Both the position numbers and the translations under genes were made by a program. Positions 1 through 7,346 of a stretch of DNA of 9,188 bases are shown here, in pieces (positions within the stretch are counted from its first letter, which is position 1; every line of letters begins with the position of its first letter). This stretch comes from a bacterium HR41. Lineage in GTDB: Bacteria; Actinomycetota; Thermoleophilia; Solirubrobacterales; Thermoleophilaceae. The DNA is taken from contig BEIR01000030.1 of NCBI GenBank assembly GCA_002898855.1, forward strand, positions 1 through 9,188, given 5' to 3'. The notes under the pieces were generated by a model. The model saw only the letters and a program-made list of their open reading frames with translations. It ran no database searches and had not been told where the DNA came from.

Positions 1-2
1 CG

Positions 3-203
3 GAGGAACAGAACGGAGCGACGAGCGTCATCCGTCCCCCTGCCGCGGCCGCCTCGCAACAGTCGGAGTCGATGGACGTTGCGGACTCGTCGGCAGCGGG
101 GTCCGTCGACGCCGACGCCGCAGACGGCGCTAGCGGCACAGCGGGCGACGCGGGCTCGGCAGCGAGTTCTGTTAGCGGGTCCGCGGCGAGCGCGGCGAAC
201 TGA
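3..203 (+). CDS. C-terminal end of an unidentified protein (5' partial)
   Basis: An open frame enters from the left edge and stops at TGA 201-203, giving 66 residues. The frame has the high G/C third-position bias of its neighbours, which supports real coding. The first part (EEQNGATSVIRPP) is ordinary. The rest is low complexity, built almost only of Ala, Ser, Gly and Asp, with no predicted helix-turn, membrane or catalytic motif. Such tails are usually disordered C-terminal extensions. The family cannot be identified because the folded part lies outside the window. A strong hairpin terminator follows about 60 nt after the stop, so this is probably the last gene of its transcription unit. 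Confidence 0.6.
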   Translation, partial: EEQNGATSVIRPPAAAASQQSESMDVADSSAAGSVDADAADGASGTAGDAGSAASSVSGSAASAAN

Positions 204-263
204 CGAGCTCGCTGAGAGGCTTCCTCCCACGAGACAGGCAGAAGGCAAGGGGATCCGGGAACT

Positions 264-300
264 GGCACGGCCCGCGCGCAGCGCGGGCCGTGCCCCTTTT
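264..300 (+). terminator. Intrinsic terminator
   Basis: A perfect 14-bp GC-rich stem (264-277 paired with 281-294) with a 3-nt loop (GCA) is followed by CC and a short T run at 297-300. It sits 60 nt after the + strand stop at 203, so it fits termination of the upstream gene. The stem also lies 5 bases past the stop of the minus-strand CPBP gene. A T run is missing on that side, so it could only slow or protect the 3' end of that transcript. Confidence 0.85.
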
Positions 301-1214
301 CAACCAGAAGAGGATCGCTGAAGCATCGGCAGAGTGCGGACGCTAGCCGCACACAGCGCCAGCATCGCTGCGCCGACAGCGAGGGTCACAGCGTCGTGCG
401 CAGCCTGTCCCGACAGTGCGAGCGTGTTGTTGAAGGCGTGCAGCGCGATCGGCGCGAACAGCGTGCCCGTGCGCTCGTAAAGGAGACAGAGAAGGAACCC
501 GAACAGCGCGAGCGGCGGAACGATCAACAGTTGGTCGGCGCTCTGGAAGTCCCAGTGCAGAAAGCCGAAGACGAGACCGTCGACCGCGGCCGCGAGCAAG
601 ACCGCTAGCCGGCCGCGCAGCGCGCGGTAGAAGAAACCGCGGAAAAACAGCTCTTCGGCGACCGGCGCCACAGCGACGATCAAGATCGCCGCCGCGACGA
701 GACCGCCGACGCCATCGTCGGCGCCGAGATCGCGCGCCACGGTCTGCTCGATGTCGGGCTTGACGAGCAGCGAGTAGGCGATCACGGCGGTGTAGTAGGC
801 GACGGCAGCAAGCGCTACCGCCGCCGCGACCCGCCCGACGGGACCACCACGAAAGCCGAAGTCGCGCGCGCGCACCGATCCCGACAGCGAGGCGAACGCC
901 ACCGCCGAAACGACAAAAACCACCGCCTGCACGAGCGTGGCTAAAACGCGGAAGGCAAGCGTTTCGTCGTGTCCGCTGTCGATGCCGAGCAGAGCGGCGA
1001 GCATCCCGGCGAGCGCCAGGGTCATGAAGATCGCACACACGAAGGCGGCGAACCCCTGCCACGGCCGCCATGCCGGCCCGTCTTGCGGCGCGCCGCGCAC
1101 GCCAGCCGCGCGGCGACCTCGCTGCGGTCGCGATCGCCACACGACGCGTGGCACTTCGTGCGAAAGCTCTTCCCCGCCGTGCTTTGCGGAGTCTGTCGCT
1201 CGTCCCTCGTTCAC
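300..1214 (-). CDS. CPBP-family intramembrane metalloprotease-like protein
   Basis: A 304-residue polytopic membrane protein of the CPBP (Abi/CAAX-protease) family, whose members are related to prenyl-protein endopeptidases and act within the membrane. The three family motifs are all present: EExxxR (E187, E188, R192, in AEELFFRGFF), FxxxH (F216 to H220, in FGFLHWDF) and HxxxN (H259 to N263, in LHAFNN). The expected catalytic Glu/His set is therefore complete. About 50 charged or polar cytoplasmic residues precede the first membrane helix (about 52-76). Further helices lie near 90-110, 128-150, 170-186, 203-220, 230-246 and 275-293. The start is GTG at 1214, with no Shine-Dalgarno sequence; the next in-frame Met (M64) would remove the first helix. 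The gene lies 64 nt after the HAD stop and is probably the third gene of that operon. Substrate unknown; in bacteria such genes are linked to envelope maturation or bacteriocin self-immunity. Confidence 0.88.
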   Translation of the reverse strand: MNEGRATDSAKHGGEELSHEVPRVVWRSRPQRGRRAAGVRGAPQDGPAWRPWQGFAAFVCAIFMTLALAGMLAALLGIDSGHDETLAFRVLATLVQAVVFVVSAVAFASLSGSVRARDFGFRGGPVGRVAAAVALAAVAYYTAVIAYSLLVKPDIEQTVARDLGADDGVGGLVAAAILIVAVAPVAEELFFRGFFYRALRGRLAVLLAAAVDGLVFGFLHWDFQSADQLLIVPPLALFGFLLCLLYERTGTLFAPIALHAFNNTLALSGQAAHDAVTLAVGAAMLALCAASVRTLPMLQRSSSG

Positions 1215-1278
1215 CTGAGCAAGGAAGCCGGTTTCACCGCCATCGGATTGCGGCGGTCGTCGCGGCGGGCGCCGCTCG

Positions 1279-2040
1279 CTACGCAGTGGAGAGTAGGGGC
1301 ACTAGCTGGTCGAGCGCCTCCACACGGTCTCTCGCCTCAGGGTGCACACCCTGGCGATCGACGAGGACGGCGCGCGCTCCGGCAAGCCGCGCGCCGACGA
1401 GATCGGCACAGGGGTCGTCGCCGACGTGCAGCAAATCGCGAACCGCGACTCCTGCCGCCCGAGCCGCGGCTTCGAAGACCCGGCGGTCGGGCTTCGCGGC
1501 ACCGAGCTCGGCGCTCGTCACCATGCCACGCAGGTACCTGTCGATGCCGTGCTCGGCGAGGATCGCGGCGAGACCGCAATCCCAGTTGCTCGCTACCACC
1601 ACGGGCACACCGCGCTGGCGGGCGCGCGCGAGTAGGCGAAGCGCGTCCGGGTAGGGCGTGAAAGCGATCGCGTCGAGCAGCGCCTCGAGAACAGCAGCCT
1701 CGCGCTTGGCTGCCCTCGCCTCAAGCGCGGCGAGCTCGGGCAGGTGACGGTCCACGACCTGCGCGCAGCGGCGGCGCAGGTCGTCGAGGCGCGCGGGGTC
1801 CGAACCCTCGAGATGGTGGGCGCGGTAGTAGGCGATCTCGGCCGCGATGGCGCGCTCGACCGCAGCTCGGTCGAGCTCGACACCGAAGCGCGCAGCGAGC
1901 GCCCGGCGCAGGCGTGGCGCCGGCGGCTCGAGACACAGGATCGTGCCGAGAGCGTCGAGCGAGAGCGCCCGCACAGGCCCGTCCAGGGGTGCACCGAGGT
2001 GCTCGGCCGGTCCGGGCGCTGCGCTCGCCGGAGCCGTCAT
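1279..2040 (-). CDS. HAD-superfamily hydrolase (subfamily IA-like) with atypical motif I
   Basis: A 253-residue soluble HAD-fold hydrolase. Motif I is SLDALGTI with nucleophile D29. The position two residues later, usually the acid/base Asp of phosphatases, is Leu31. Motif II is VVVASN (S151), motif III is K183 in GAAKPD, and motif IV is HVGDD with D208, D209 and D213. A helical cap of about 90 residues (about 40-130) lies between motifs I and II, as in subfamily IA (C1 cap). ATG at 2040 is chosen because it overlaps the preceding mannosyltransferase stop as ATGA, a classic translational coupling. The frame is open much further upstream, but that extension only reads antisense to codon usage in the neighbouring gene. 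The coupling suggests a role linked to the mannosyltransferase, for instance on a sugar or polyprenyl phosphate; this is inference. Relatives with D-x-x-G-T motif I include haloacid dehalogenases and HDHD3-like proteins. Confidence 0.85.
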   Translation of the reverse strand: MTAPASAAPGPAEHLGAPLDGPVRALSLDALGTILCLEPPAPRLRRALAARFGVELDRAAVERAIAAEIAYYRAHHLEGSDPARLDDLRRRCAQVVDRHLPELAALEARAAKREAAVLEALLDAIAFTPYPDALRLLARARQRGVPVVVASNWDCGLAAILAEHGIDRYLRGMVTSAELGAAKPDRRVFEAAARAAGVAVRDLLHVGDDPCADLVGARLAGARAVLVDRQGVHPEARDRVEALDQLVPLLSTA

Positions 2041-3338
2041 CCGATCCAGTTCCAGCTCCCGTAGAGAGCGGCGAACGCGCCGAGCACGACCGCCGCCGAT
2101 ACCACCACAGCAGCGTCCGCGCGCCGCTCGCGCGCCCAGACCGCGACCCCCCAGGCGAGCGGGAAGAGCGGCCCAAGGAAACGCGGCAGCGACATCAGCG
2201 GCTGGGGCACCGCGGGAACCGAAAGCGCGAACGCCAACACCGCGAGCGCCCACAGCCACAGCGCCACCGGAACGCGCCGCCAGGACACGGCCATCGCGCC
2301 GAGCGCCGCGAGCAGAAAGGCGAACAGCATCACGTTCATCGCTGCGCTCCGCAGTGGGTCGCCGGCGGCGAGACCGAAGTACACGACCTCGCGGCTTCCC
2401 GACGCCAGCTGGCGCACACCGAGCCAAGCTGCCTCGAACGCCCGCCAGACTCCGGCCAGCGGCCCGACCGTTTGGCGTGCCCAGGCGCTCTGGACGTCGA
2501 CGAAGGCAAGCGCCGGTGCACCGCCCGCCGCTAGCACAACAGCGAAAGCCGCGATCCCCGCGGGAACCAGCAGCAGCGCCAGCGCGTGCCACGTCCGGGC
2601 GCTGCCCGCGCGCCACCGCTGCCACCACACGAGCGCCAACGGCAACACGAGCAGCACGCCGACCGGCCGGGTAGCGGCGGCGAGACCGCCTGCCGCAGCG
2701 GCCAGCCACAACCGTCCCTGTAGTGCCCACGCGAGGCTTGCGGCGGCGGCCGCGAGAAACAGGCTCTCGGCGTAGGGCGCGCCGAACCACAGCGATCCCG
2801 GGAAAGCGCACAGCAGCACGACGGCGAGACGGGCCGTGGCGCGATCCCGGCGCTCGCGCACGAGCCGGTACACGACACATGCGGCGGCCACGAAAGCGAA
2901 CAGGGCGATCGCGTAGGCGGCGATCAGCCGCCCGCCGGGCCCGCCGCCGAGCACGGTGCCGAGAGCGCGCACGAGGAGCGGATAGAGGGGAAAGAACGCA
3001 GCCTTGAGGCCGGGATCGGCGCCGTACCCCTCGCCCGCGATGCGCAGGTACCACACGGCGTCCCAGCGCGCCATCGGCGCGAGCGCAAGGTCGACACCGG
3101 ACCCGAAGGGGTGGGTCAGGCGCGGGTCATCGAAGCGCAGCTCGTTCTGCCGGCCGATCGATCCGGGCGATTCGCTGCCGGTCGCAAGCAGAGCGGCGAA
3201 CGCCGCGACTGCCCACACCGCGAGCCGGCTGGCGAGAGCGACGGCAACGACCCACGCGAGCTCGCGGTCGATAGGTCGCAGCGCTCTGCGCGCCTGCGCA
3301 GGCCAGCGTCGCCCCGCCGCTCTAGCCTGCAGCGCCAT
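2037..3338 (-). CDS. PIG-V-like GT-C membrane mannosyltransferase
   Basis: A 433-residue polytopic membrane protein resembling PIG-V-type mannosyltransferases, which use polyprenyl-phosphate-mannose as donor and transfer mannose on the outer face of the membrane. After the first helix (about 27-52) a long external loop carries the diagnostic MARWDAVWYLR (R91, W92, D93, W97, Y98). It is followed by AFFPLYPLLVR (114-124), PYAESLFLA (188-196), AAATRPVG (220-227) and SLPRFLGPLFP (383-393). D93 is the likely catalytic Asp by analogy with GT-C enzymes. About ten hydrophobic segments are visible. ATG at 3338 is effectively the only start, because an in-frame TAG lies 9 nt upstream (3350-3348). The start codon shares CATG with the divergent channel gene. 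It is the first gene of a probable operon with the HAD and CPBP genes. Donor and acceptor are inferred; it could use another polyprenyl-linked hexose. Confidence 0.82.
   Translation of the reverse strand: MALQARAAGRRWPAQARRALRPIDRELAWVVAVALASRLAVWAVAAFAALLATGSESPGSIGRQNELRFDDPRLTHPFGSGVDLALAPMARWDAVWYLRIAGEGYGADPGLKAAFFPLYPLLVRALGTVLGGGPGGRLIAAYAIALFAFVAAACVVYRLVRERRDRATARLAVVLLCAFPGSLWFGAPYAESLFLAAAAASLAWALQGRLWLAAAAGGLAAATRPVGVLLVLPLALVWWQRWRAGSARTWHALALLLVPAGIAAFAVVLAAGGAPALAFVDVQSAWARQTVGPLAGVWRAFEAAWLGVRQLASGSREVVYFGLAAGDPLRSAAMNVMLFAFLLAALGAMAVSWRRVPVALWLWALAVLAFALSVPAVPQPLMSLPRFLGPLFPLAWGVAVWARERRADAAVVVSAAVVLGAFAALYGSWNWIG
3323..3328 (+). promoter_or_regulatory. -10-like element of the MscS-PBP-thiL unit, leaderless
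   Basis: TAGCCT fits TANNNT and is followed by exactly 8 nt (GCAGCGCC) before the ATG at 3337, which predicts a leaderless or nearly leaderless mRNA. No Shine-Dalgarno sequence is present. No convincing -35 box is seen at 16-18 nt spacing. The element lies inside the 5' end of the divergent mannosyltransferase gene. Confidence 0.45.
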
Positions 3339-4125
3339 GCCCGATTTCTATACGGGAGCTTCGTTCTTGGCCGAACACCGTCGCGAGCTGACAGCGCTGG
3401 CGACGTTTCTCGGTGCGCTCTTCGTCGCCGAGCTATTCGATCGCTCGCTCGCACGGCGCGCCCACAAGCTGCGCGAGGCGCTCGGCGCCGAGGAGCTTTC
3501 GCCGGAGACGCGTACTCGCCTGCGACTGGTGCGGCGCCTTGTGTTCGCGACGATCGTCGTCGTCGGTGCCGGTCTCGCCCTCGCCCAGTTTCCCGACGTC
3601 CGTCGCCTCGCTACCGGTCTGCTCGCGTCCTCGGCAGTGGTCGGCATCGTCGTCGGTTTCGCCGCCCGCCAAACGCTCGCTAACGCGATCGCTGGGGTGC
3701 TGATCGCGATAACCCAGCCGGTGCGCGTAGGCGACATCGTCACCTTCGACGGCCGCCGCGGGCTCGTCGAAGACTTGGCGCTCAGCTACACGACGATCCG
3801 CCTAGCCGACGGCGGTCGGCTGCTGATCCCCAACGAACGGCTCGTGCAGTCGACGCTCGAAAACCACACGTTGCGCGACCGCCGGCTGCTGGTCGAGGTC
3901 CCGCTGTGGGTCGACCGCTCCGTCGACCTCGAGCGCGCCGCCGCGCTGCCACGTTCGCGCGGCCTCGACGTGCGTGTCAACTGTGTGGAAAAGGAAGGCG
4001 TCGAGCTCGTCGCGTTGCTGCGCCTGCCGCCGCACGCAGACTGGGAGCAAGCACGCTCGGAACTCCTTTCGGACTGGCTGAACGCCCTCGGGCAGGCCGA
4101 AGCCAACGGTCACCGCGAAAGCTAG
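3337..4125 (+). CDS. Small MscS-family mechanosensitive channel
   Basis: A 262-residue channel of the MscS family, which opens under membrane tension to release solutes on hypo-osmotic shock. Three membrane helices are visible: about 17-35, 66-85 and the pore-lining helix about 92-123 (GLLASSAVVGIVVGFAARQTLANAIAG in part), rich in Gly and Ala as the family requires. The middle beta domain follows, with PVRVGDIVTFDG (128-139), a GLVEDLALSYTTI stretch and LLIPNERLVQSTLENHT (162-178). The C-terminal alpha/beta part is short and ends in a Ser/Asp-poor helix. ATG at 3337 is chosen because protein similarity begins there; the frame is open to 3004, but only as antisense of the mannosyltransferase. 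It probably heads a + strand operon with the penicillin-binding protein 64 nt downstream. Length is close to the minimal MscS (286 residues in E. coli). Confidence 0.9.
   Translation: MPDFYTGASFLAEHRRELTALATFLGALFVAELFDRSLARRAHKLREALGAEELSPETRTRLRLVRRLVFATIVVVGAGLALAQFPDVRRLATGLLASSAVVGIVVGFAARQTLANAIAGVLIAITQPVRVGDIVTFDGRRGLVEDLALSYTTIRLADGGRLLIPNERLVQSTLENHTLRDRRLLVEVPLWVDRSVDLERAAALPRSRGLDVRVNCVEKEGVELVALLRLPPHADWEQARSELLSDWLNALGQAEANGHRES
3347..3352 (-). promoter_or_regulatory. -10-like element of the mannosyltransferase operon, leaderless
   Basis: On the minus strand TATAGA is followed by 8 nt (AATCGGGC) and then the ATG at 3338. There is no ribosome binding site. The spacing puts the expected transcript start within about 0-2 nt of the start codon. 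The last base departs from TANNNT. A -35 box is weak: TTCGGC lies at 17-nt spacing. The element falls inside the first codons of the divergent MscS gene. Confidence 0.45.
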
Positions 4126-4166
4126 AGCGCGGATATCCTCGACCCAGGCCGGCTGCCGCACCGCAC

Positions 4167-4187
4167 CGGCCGCGTCCCGAGCGGCCG
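4167..4187 (+). promoter_or_regulatory. Hairpin abutting the PBP start codon
   Basis: A 7-bp all-GC stem (CGGCCGC at 4167-4173 pairing with GCGGCCG at 4181-4187) with a 7-nt loop ends 2 nt before the ATG at 4190. It occupies the place where a ribosome binding site would be, and no Shine-Dalgarno sequence is present. It could limit translation of the PBP. Chance is possible, since the arms contain the self-complementary CGGCCG. Confidence 0.35.
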
Positions 4188-4189
4188 CG

Positions 4190-6361
4190 ATGACCTACCG
4201 ACGCAGACAGAGGCGACGCCGCCGTTCCCGGCGGGGGTTGTTGGCAGCGGTCGCGCTGTTGGCCGTGGTAGTGACTGCTTCGGTCGTCGCGGTCGTCGGC
4301 TACGTGCTCGCGATCGCCGCTACCGCCCCCGGCATCGACGAGCTGAAACCGCTCGACAAGGGGCGCACGTCGGTCGTGTACGCCGCCGACGGTTCGCGGC
4401 TCGGCTTCGTGCAGTCCGATGTGATCCGCACACCTATCCCCTGGAGCCAGATGCCAGCGCACCTGCGCAACGCAACGGTGGCGATCGAGGACAGCCGCTT
4501 CTGGCGCCACCACGGTGTCGACTACACGGCGATCATCCGCGCCGGCATCCGCAACCTCCAGTCGGGCAAGACGGTGCAGGGCGGCTCGACGATCACCCAG
4601 CAGCTCGTTCGCGCCCTCTACATCAAGGATCCGCAGCGCAACTTCGCACGCAAGATCCGGGAGGCGAAGCTGGCGTCGGAGCTAGAGAAGCGTCGTTCGA
4701 AGCGCTGGATTCTGCAGACGTATCTCAACACCGTCCCCTACGGCACCGTGCAAGGACGCACCGCGCTAGGCGTCGAAGCGGCTGCCGAAACGTTCTTTGA
4801 CAAACACGCGCGCGATCTCACCCTGACCGAGGCCGCGCTGCTCGCCGGGCTGCCGCAGGCACCCTCTTACTACAACCCGTTCCGCAACCCGCGTGCGGCG
4901 CTCGAGCGGCGCAACGAGGTGCTCGAGCGGATGGCGGACCTCGGCTACATAACCCGCTTCGAGGCGGCACGGGCGAAGGCGGCACCGCTCGGCTTGCGGC
5001 GCGGCACGAGCTACACCGTGCGTCGCGAGCCCTACTTTTTCGACTACGTACAAGAGCGCTTAATCGAGCGCTACGGCATCAACGTTTTCCGCCGCGGCGG
5101 TTTGCGCGTCTACACGACGATCGATCCGGCGCTCCAGGAAGCGGCGAGGCGCGCCATCCAAGGGCAGCTCGGTCTGCCCGGCGATCCTGCCGCTGCGGTG
5201 GTTTCGATCGATCCTGCGACCGGCTACATCAAAGCGATGGCGGCGAGCTCCAACTACCGGGACACGACCTTCAACCTCGCCGCTCAGGGACGGCGCCAAC
5301 CGGGGTCGGCGTTCAAAACGTTCGTGCTTGCGGCGGCGGTGGAGCGGGGGATCGACCCCGATCGGACGGTCTACGTCTCGAAACCGCTCGCGCTCACGGT
5401 GCCCGGCTACGGCCCCTGGCAAGTCAAGACCTACGACAACACCTACGGCGGGGCGATGACGCTGACGCGCGCGACGCTGCGCTCCGACAACACCGTCTAC
5501 GCCCAGCTGATCCTCGACCTCGGGCCTCGCGCCGTCTGCGAGGAGGCACGCAAGCTCGGTATCACGACCAAGCTCGACTGCTACCCCGCCGAGGGACTTG
5601 GCGGGTTGCGCATCGGCGTCTCGCCGCTCGAGATGGCCAACGCCTATGCGACGCTGGCGTCGGGCGGGATCCGCAACAGGCCGGAAGCGATCCTCAAGGT
5701 GGTGTTCCCGAACGGCAAGGTCGACGAGCTCGGCAAGACCGAGCGCAAGCGCGTGATGGACGCCGGCGCGGCCTATGTCGTTACACGGATCTTGCGCCAG
5801 AACGTCCTGTCCGGCACCGGCACACGCGCGAACATCGGTTGTCCGGCGGCCGGCAAGACCGGTACCACCGACAACTACAACGACGCCTGGTTCGTCGGCT
5901 ACACACCGAAACTGGCTACCGCGGTGTGGGTCGGCTACCCGAACGCTCAGATCGCGATGCGCAGCGTGCACGGCATCGCGGTCGCCGGCGGCACGTTCCC
6001 GGCGGCGATCTGGCACGACTACATGCAGGTGGCACGTCGTGGCGACTGCTCCGACTTCCCGGCACCGCCGACGCTGCCGCGGCTCTCGCCGTTCATGAGC
6101 AGTCGGGCTGTCACCGGCGCGCCCGACTCCTACCGCTACTACGGCACACCGCAGGCCAGGACCGGGACCACCACGCAGAGTGGCGCCGGGAGCTACGACC
6201 CGCGCTTCTACGAGAGCCCGCCGCAGGGCGCGCCGCGCACCGAAGCGCCGCCCGCCGACTACCCGCGCGTCGGCGAGCCACCGCCGAGTTCGCCACCCGG
6301 CGCCCAGGGACCGAGCGGCGGCAGCCCGGGGGGCGGGGGCGCCCCCGCCGGCGGGCGTTGA
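4190..6361 (+). CDS. Class A penicillin-binding protein (GT51 transglycosylase plus transpeptidase)
   Basis: A 723-residue bifunctional peptidoglycan synthase that polymerises lipid II and cross-links stem peptides outside the membrane. It has an Arg-rich cytoplasmic N-terminus (2-15) and one anchor helix (about 16-44). The GT51 domain shows motif 1 with E100 ([13 protein letters not shown]), motif 2 GGSTITQQ (131-138), motif 3 RKIRE with E158, motif 4 WILQTYLN and motif 5 [17 protein letters not shown]. The two catalytic Glu residues (E100, E158) are present. Motif 4 has Gln176 where Glu is usual. The transpeptidase domain has SxxK (S373-A-F-K376), SxN (S432-D-N434) and KTGT (K556-T559). A tail of about 85 residues, rich in Pro, Gly and Ser, follows; this is common in actinobacterial PBPs. 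ATG at 4190 is the first usable start after the MscS stop. The preceding hairpin and lack of a Shine-Dalgarno sequence are noted separately. The stop lies 4 nt before thiL. Confidence 0.95.
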   Translation: MTYRRRQRRRRRSRRGLLAAVALLAVVVTASVVAVVGYVLAIAATAPGIDELKPLDKGRTSVVYAADGSRLGFVQSDVIRTPIPWSQMPAHLRNATVAIEDSRFWRHHGVDYTAIIRAGIRNLQSGKTVQGGSTITQQLVRALYIKDPQRNFARKIREAKLASELEKRRSKRWILQTYLNTVPYGTVQGRTALGVEAAAETFFDKHARDLTLTEAALLAGLPQAPSYYNPFRNPRAALERRNEVLERMADLGYITRFEAARAKAAPLGLRRGTSYTVRREPYFFDYVQERLIERYGINVFRRGGLRVYTTIDPALQEAARRAIQGQLGLPGDPAAAVVSIDPATGYIKAMAASSNYRDTTFNLAAQGRRQPGSAFKTFVLAAAVERGIDPDRTVYVSKPLALTVPGYGPWQVKTYDNTYGGAMTLTRATLRSDNTVYAQLILDLGPRAVCEEARKLGITTKLDCYPAEGLGGLRIGVSPLEMANAYATLASGGIRNRPEAILKVVFPNGKVDELGKTERKRVMDAGAAYVVTRILRQNVLSGTGTRANIGCPAAGKTGTTDNYNDAWFVGYTPKLATAVWVGYPNAQIAMRSVHGIAVAGGTFPAAIWHDYMQVARRGDCSDFPAPPTLPRLSPFMSSRAVTGAPDSYRYYGTPQARTGTTTQSGAGSYDPRFYESPPQGAPRTEAPPADYPRVGEPPPSSPPGAQGPSGGSPGGGGAPAGGR
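6332..6349. repeat. 18-bp perfect GC palindrome at the PBP-thiL junction
   Basis: GGCGGGGGCGCCCCCGCC is its own reverse complement. It lies in the last codons of the PBP gene, 16 nt before the thiL GTG. No T run follows, so it is not a usual intrinsic terminator. As RNA it could fold or dimerise and reduce read-through or thiL translation. It also encodes part of the Gly/Pro-rich tail, so composition alone may explain it. Confidence 0.5.
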
Positions 6362-6365
6362 CCCT

Positions 6366-7310
6366 GTGCGCGAACTGGCCGCGATCGGACGCTTCGCGCG
6401 CCGCGCCAGCCGCCCGACAGCGCGGATCGAGCGCGGGACCGGCGACGACGCAGCGGTCTTGCGCGCCGACGGGCTGTGCGCGATCTCGACCGACACCGTC
6501 GTCGACGGCGTGCACTTCACGACGGACAGCTACACGCCCTCCGAGATCGGCCACAAAGCGCTCGCGACGGCTCTCTCGGATCTGGCCGCGATGGGCGCCC
6601 AGCCGGGCGAAGTGCTGCTCTCTATCGGCCTTCCCGCGAACGCCAGCGAAGAGCTCGTCGACGGTGTGGCGGACGGGTTCGTGGGCCTCGCCGACGAGGT
6701 CGGCGTCGCGCTCGTAGGCGGCGACGTGGTGGCCGCACCGGTGCTGTTTCTCGCCGTCACAGTGGTGGGCTGGGCAGCGACCGGCGAGAGGCTCGTCGGC
6801 CGCGACGGCGCAGCGCCGGGTGAGCTGGTCGGCGTGACGGGCACGCTCGGCGCGGCCGCCGCCGCTCTCCTCGCCCGCGACCGAGCGGACGAGGTGTTGC
6901 GCGAGCGGCTCGTACGCCCGCGGCCGCGACTCGCCGAGGGCCGCGCCCTCGCCCGCCTCGGCGTCAGCGCGATGATCGACGTAAGCGACGGCATCGCCAG
7001 CGACGCCCGCCATGTCGCCGCGGCGAGCGGCGTAGCGCTGCACGTGCGACTCGACCGGCTGCCGATCGCCCCCGGCGTCGAGGGTGTGGCAGCCGCGCTC
7101 GGACGCGATGCGGGCGAACTAGCGGCGACCGGTGGCGAGGATTACGAGCTCCTTTTCACGGCGCGCCCGTCGCTGTGCGCCGCGGTCGAAAGCACGCTGG
7201 CCGAGCTCGGGTGTCCCGTGACTTGGATCGGTAGCGTCGAGTCCGGCAGCGGTGTCGCGTTCAGCGACCAGCACGGCGAGCGGCGCGGCCTGCGCGGTTT
7301 CGAGCACTGA
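6366..7310 (+). CDS. thiL: Thiamine-monophosphate kinase ThiL
   Basis: A 314-residue cytoplasmic kinase that converts thiamine monophosphate to thiamine diphosphate with ATP, the last step of cofactor synthesis. The AIRS/PurM-type fold motifs are in order: GTGDDAAVL (D27, D28), [36 protein letters not shown] (D205, S207, D208) and the C-terminal GGEDYELLF (256-264). Metal- and nucleotide-binding Asp residues appear intact. Two common residues differ: Ala for Asn before LSD, and Val for Thr after GGD. GTG at 6366 is chosen because ThiL proteins usually begin with a short sequence like RELAAI, and because it starts 4 nt after the PBP stop. The frame extends upstream to 6180, but this reads through the PBP tail in another phase. 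It is a metabolic gene in an envelope operon, probably transcribed from upstream. Confidence 0.95.
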   Translation: MRELAAIGRFARRASRPTARIERGTGDDAAVLRADGLCAISTDTVVDGVHFTTDSYTPSEIGHKALATALSDLAAMGAQPGEVLLSIGLPANASEELVDGVADGFVGLADEVGVALVGGDVVAAPVLFLAVTVVGWAATGERLVGRDGAAPGELVGVTGTLGAAAAALLARDRADEVLRERLVRPRPRLAEGRALARLGVSAMIDVSDGIASDARHVAAASGVALHVRLDRLPIAPGVEGVAAALGRDAGELAATGGEDYELLFTARPSLCAAVESTLAELGCPVTWIGSVESGSGVAFSDQHGERRGLRGFEH

Positions 7311-7346
7311 CCAGCCCCCGGGTGCGTGCCCCCCCCCCCGCAGCGC
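7311..7346. other. Convergent intergenic spacer with an 11-C tract
   Basis: This 36-bp gap separates the stop of thiL (+) from the stop of the M28-like gene (-). It holds a run of 11 C residues (7329-7339). I see no clear hairpin with a T run in either direction, so the terminators of the two converging units are not evident. Confidence 0.7.

Noticed and set aside
969..2674. Plus-strand open frames opposite the CPBP, HAD and mannosyltransferase genes
   Set aside because: All are Arg/Ala-rich shadows without motifs. The minus-strand genes carry complete family motifs.
2041..3054. A long N-terminal extension of the HAD hydrolase
   Set aside because: The frame is open, but it overlaps the mannosyltransferase in another phase and translates to Arg/Ala-rich sequence. 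The HAD fold begins near D29 of the ATG-2040 protein.
3004..3336. An N-terminal extension of the MscS channel
   Set aside because: It is antisense to the mannosyltransferase and its translation is unlike any channel N-terminus.
6180..6365. An upstream start for thiL
   Set aside because: This stretch is the PBP tail read in another phase. ThiL similarity begins just after GTG 6366.
5060..6520. A 486-codon open frame on the minus strand
   Set aside because: It is antisense to the clearly identified penicillin-binding protein, its translation has no family motif and is Arg/Val-rich as expected for a high-GC shadow.
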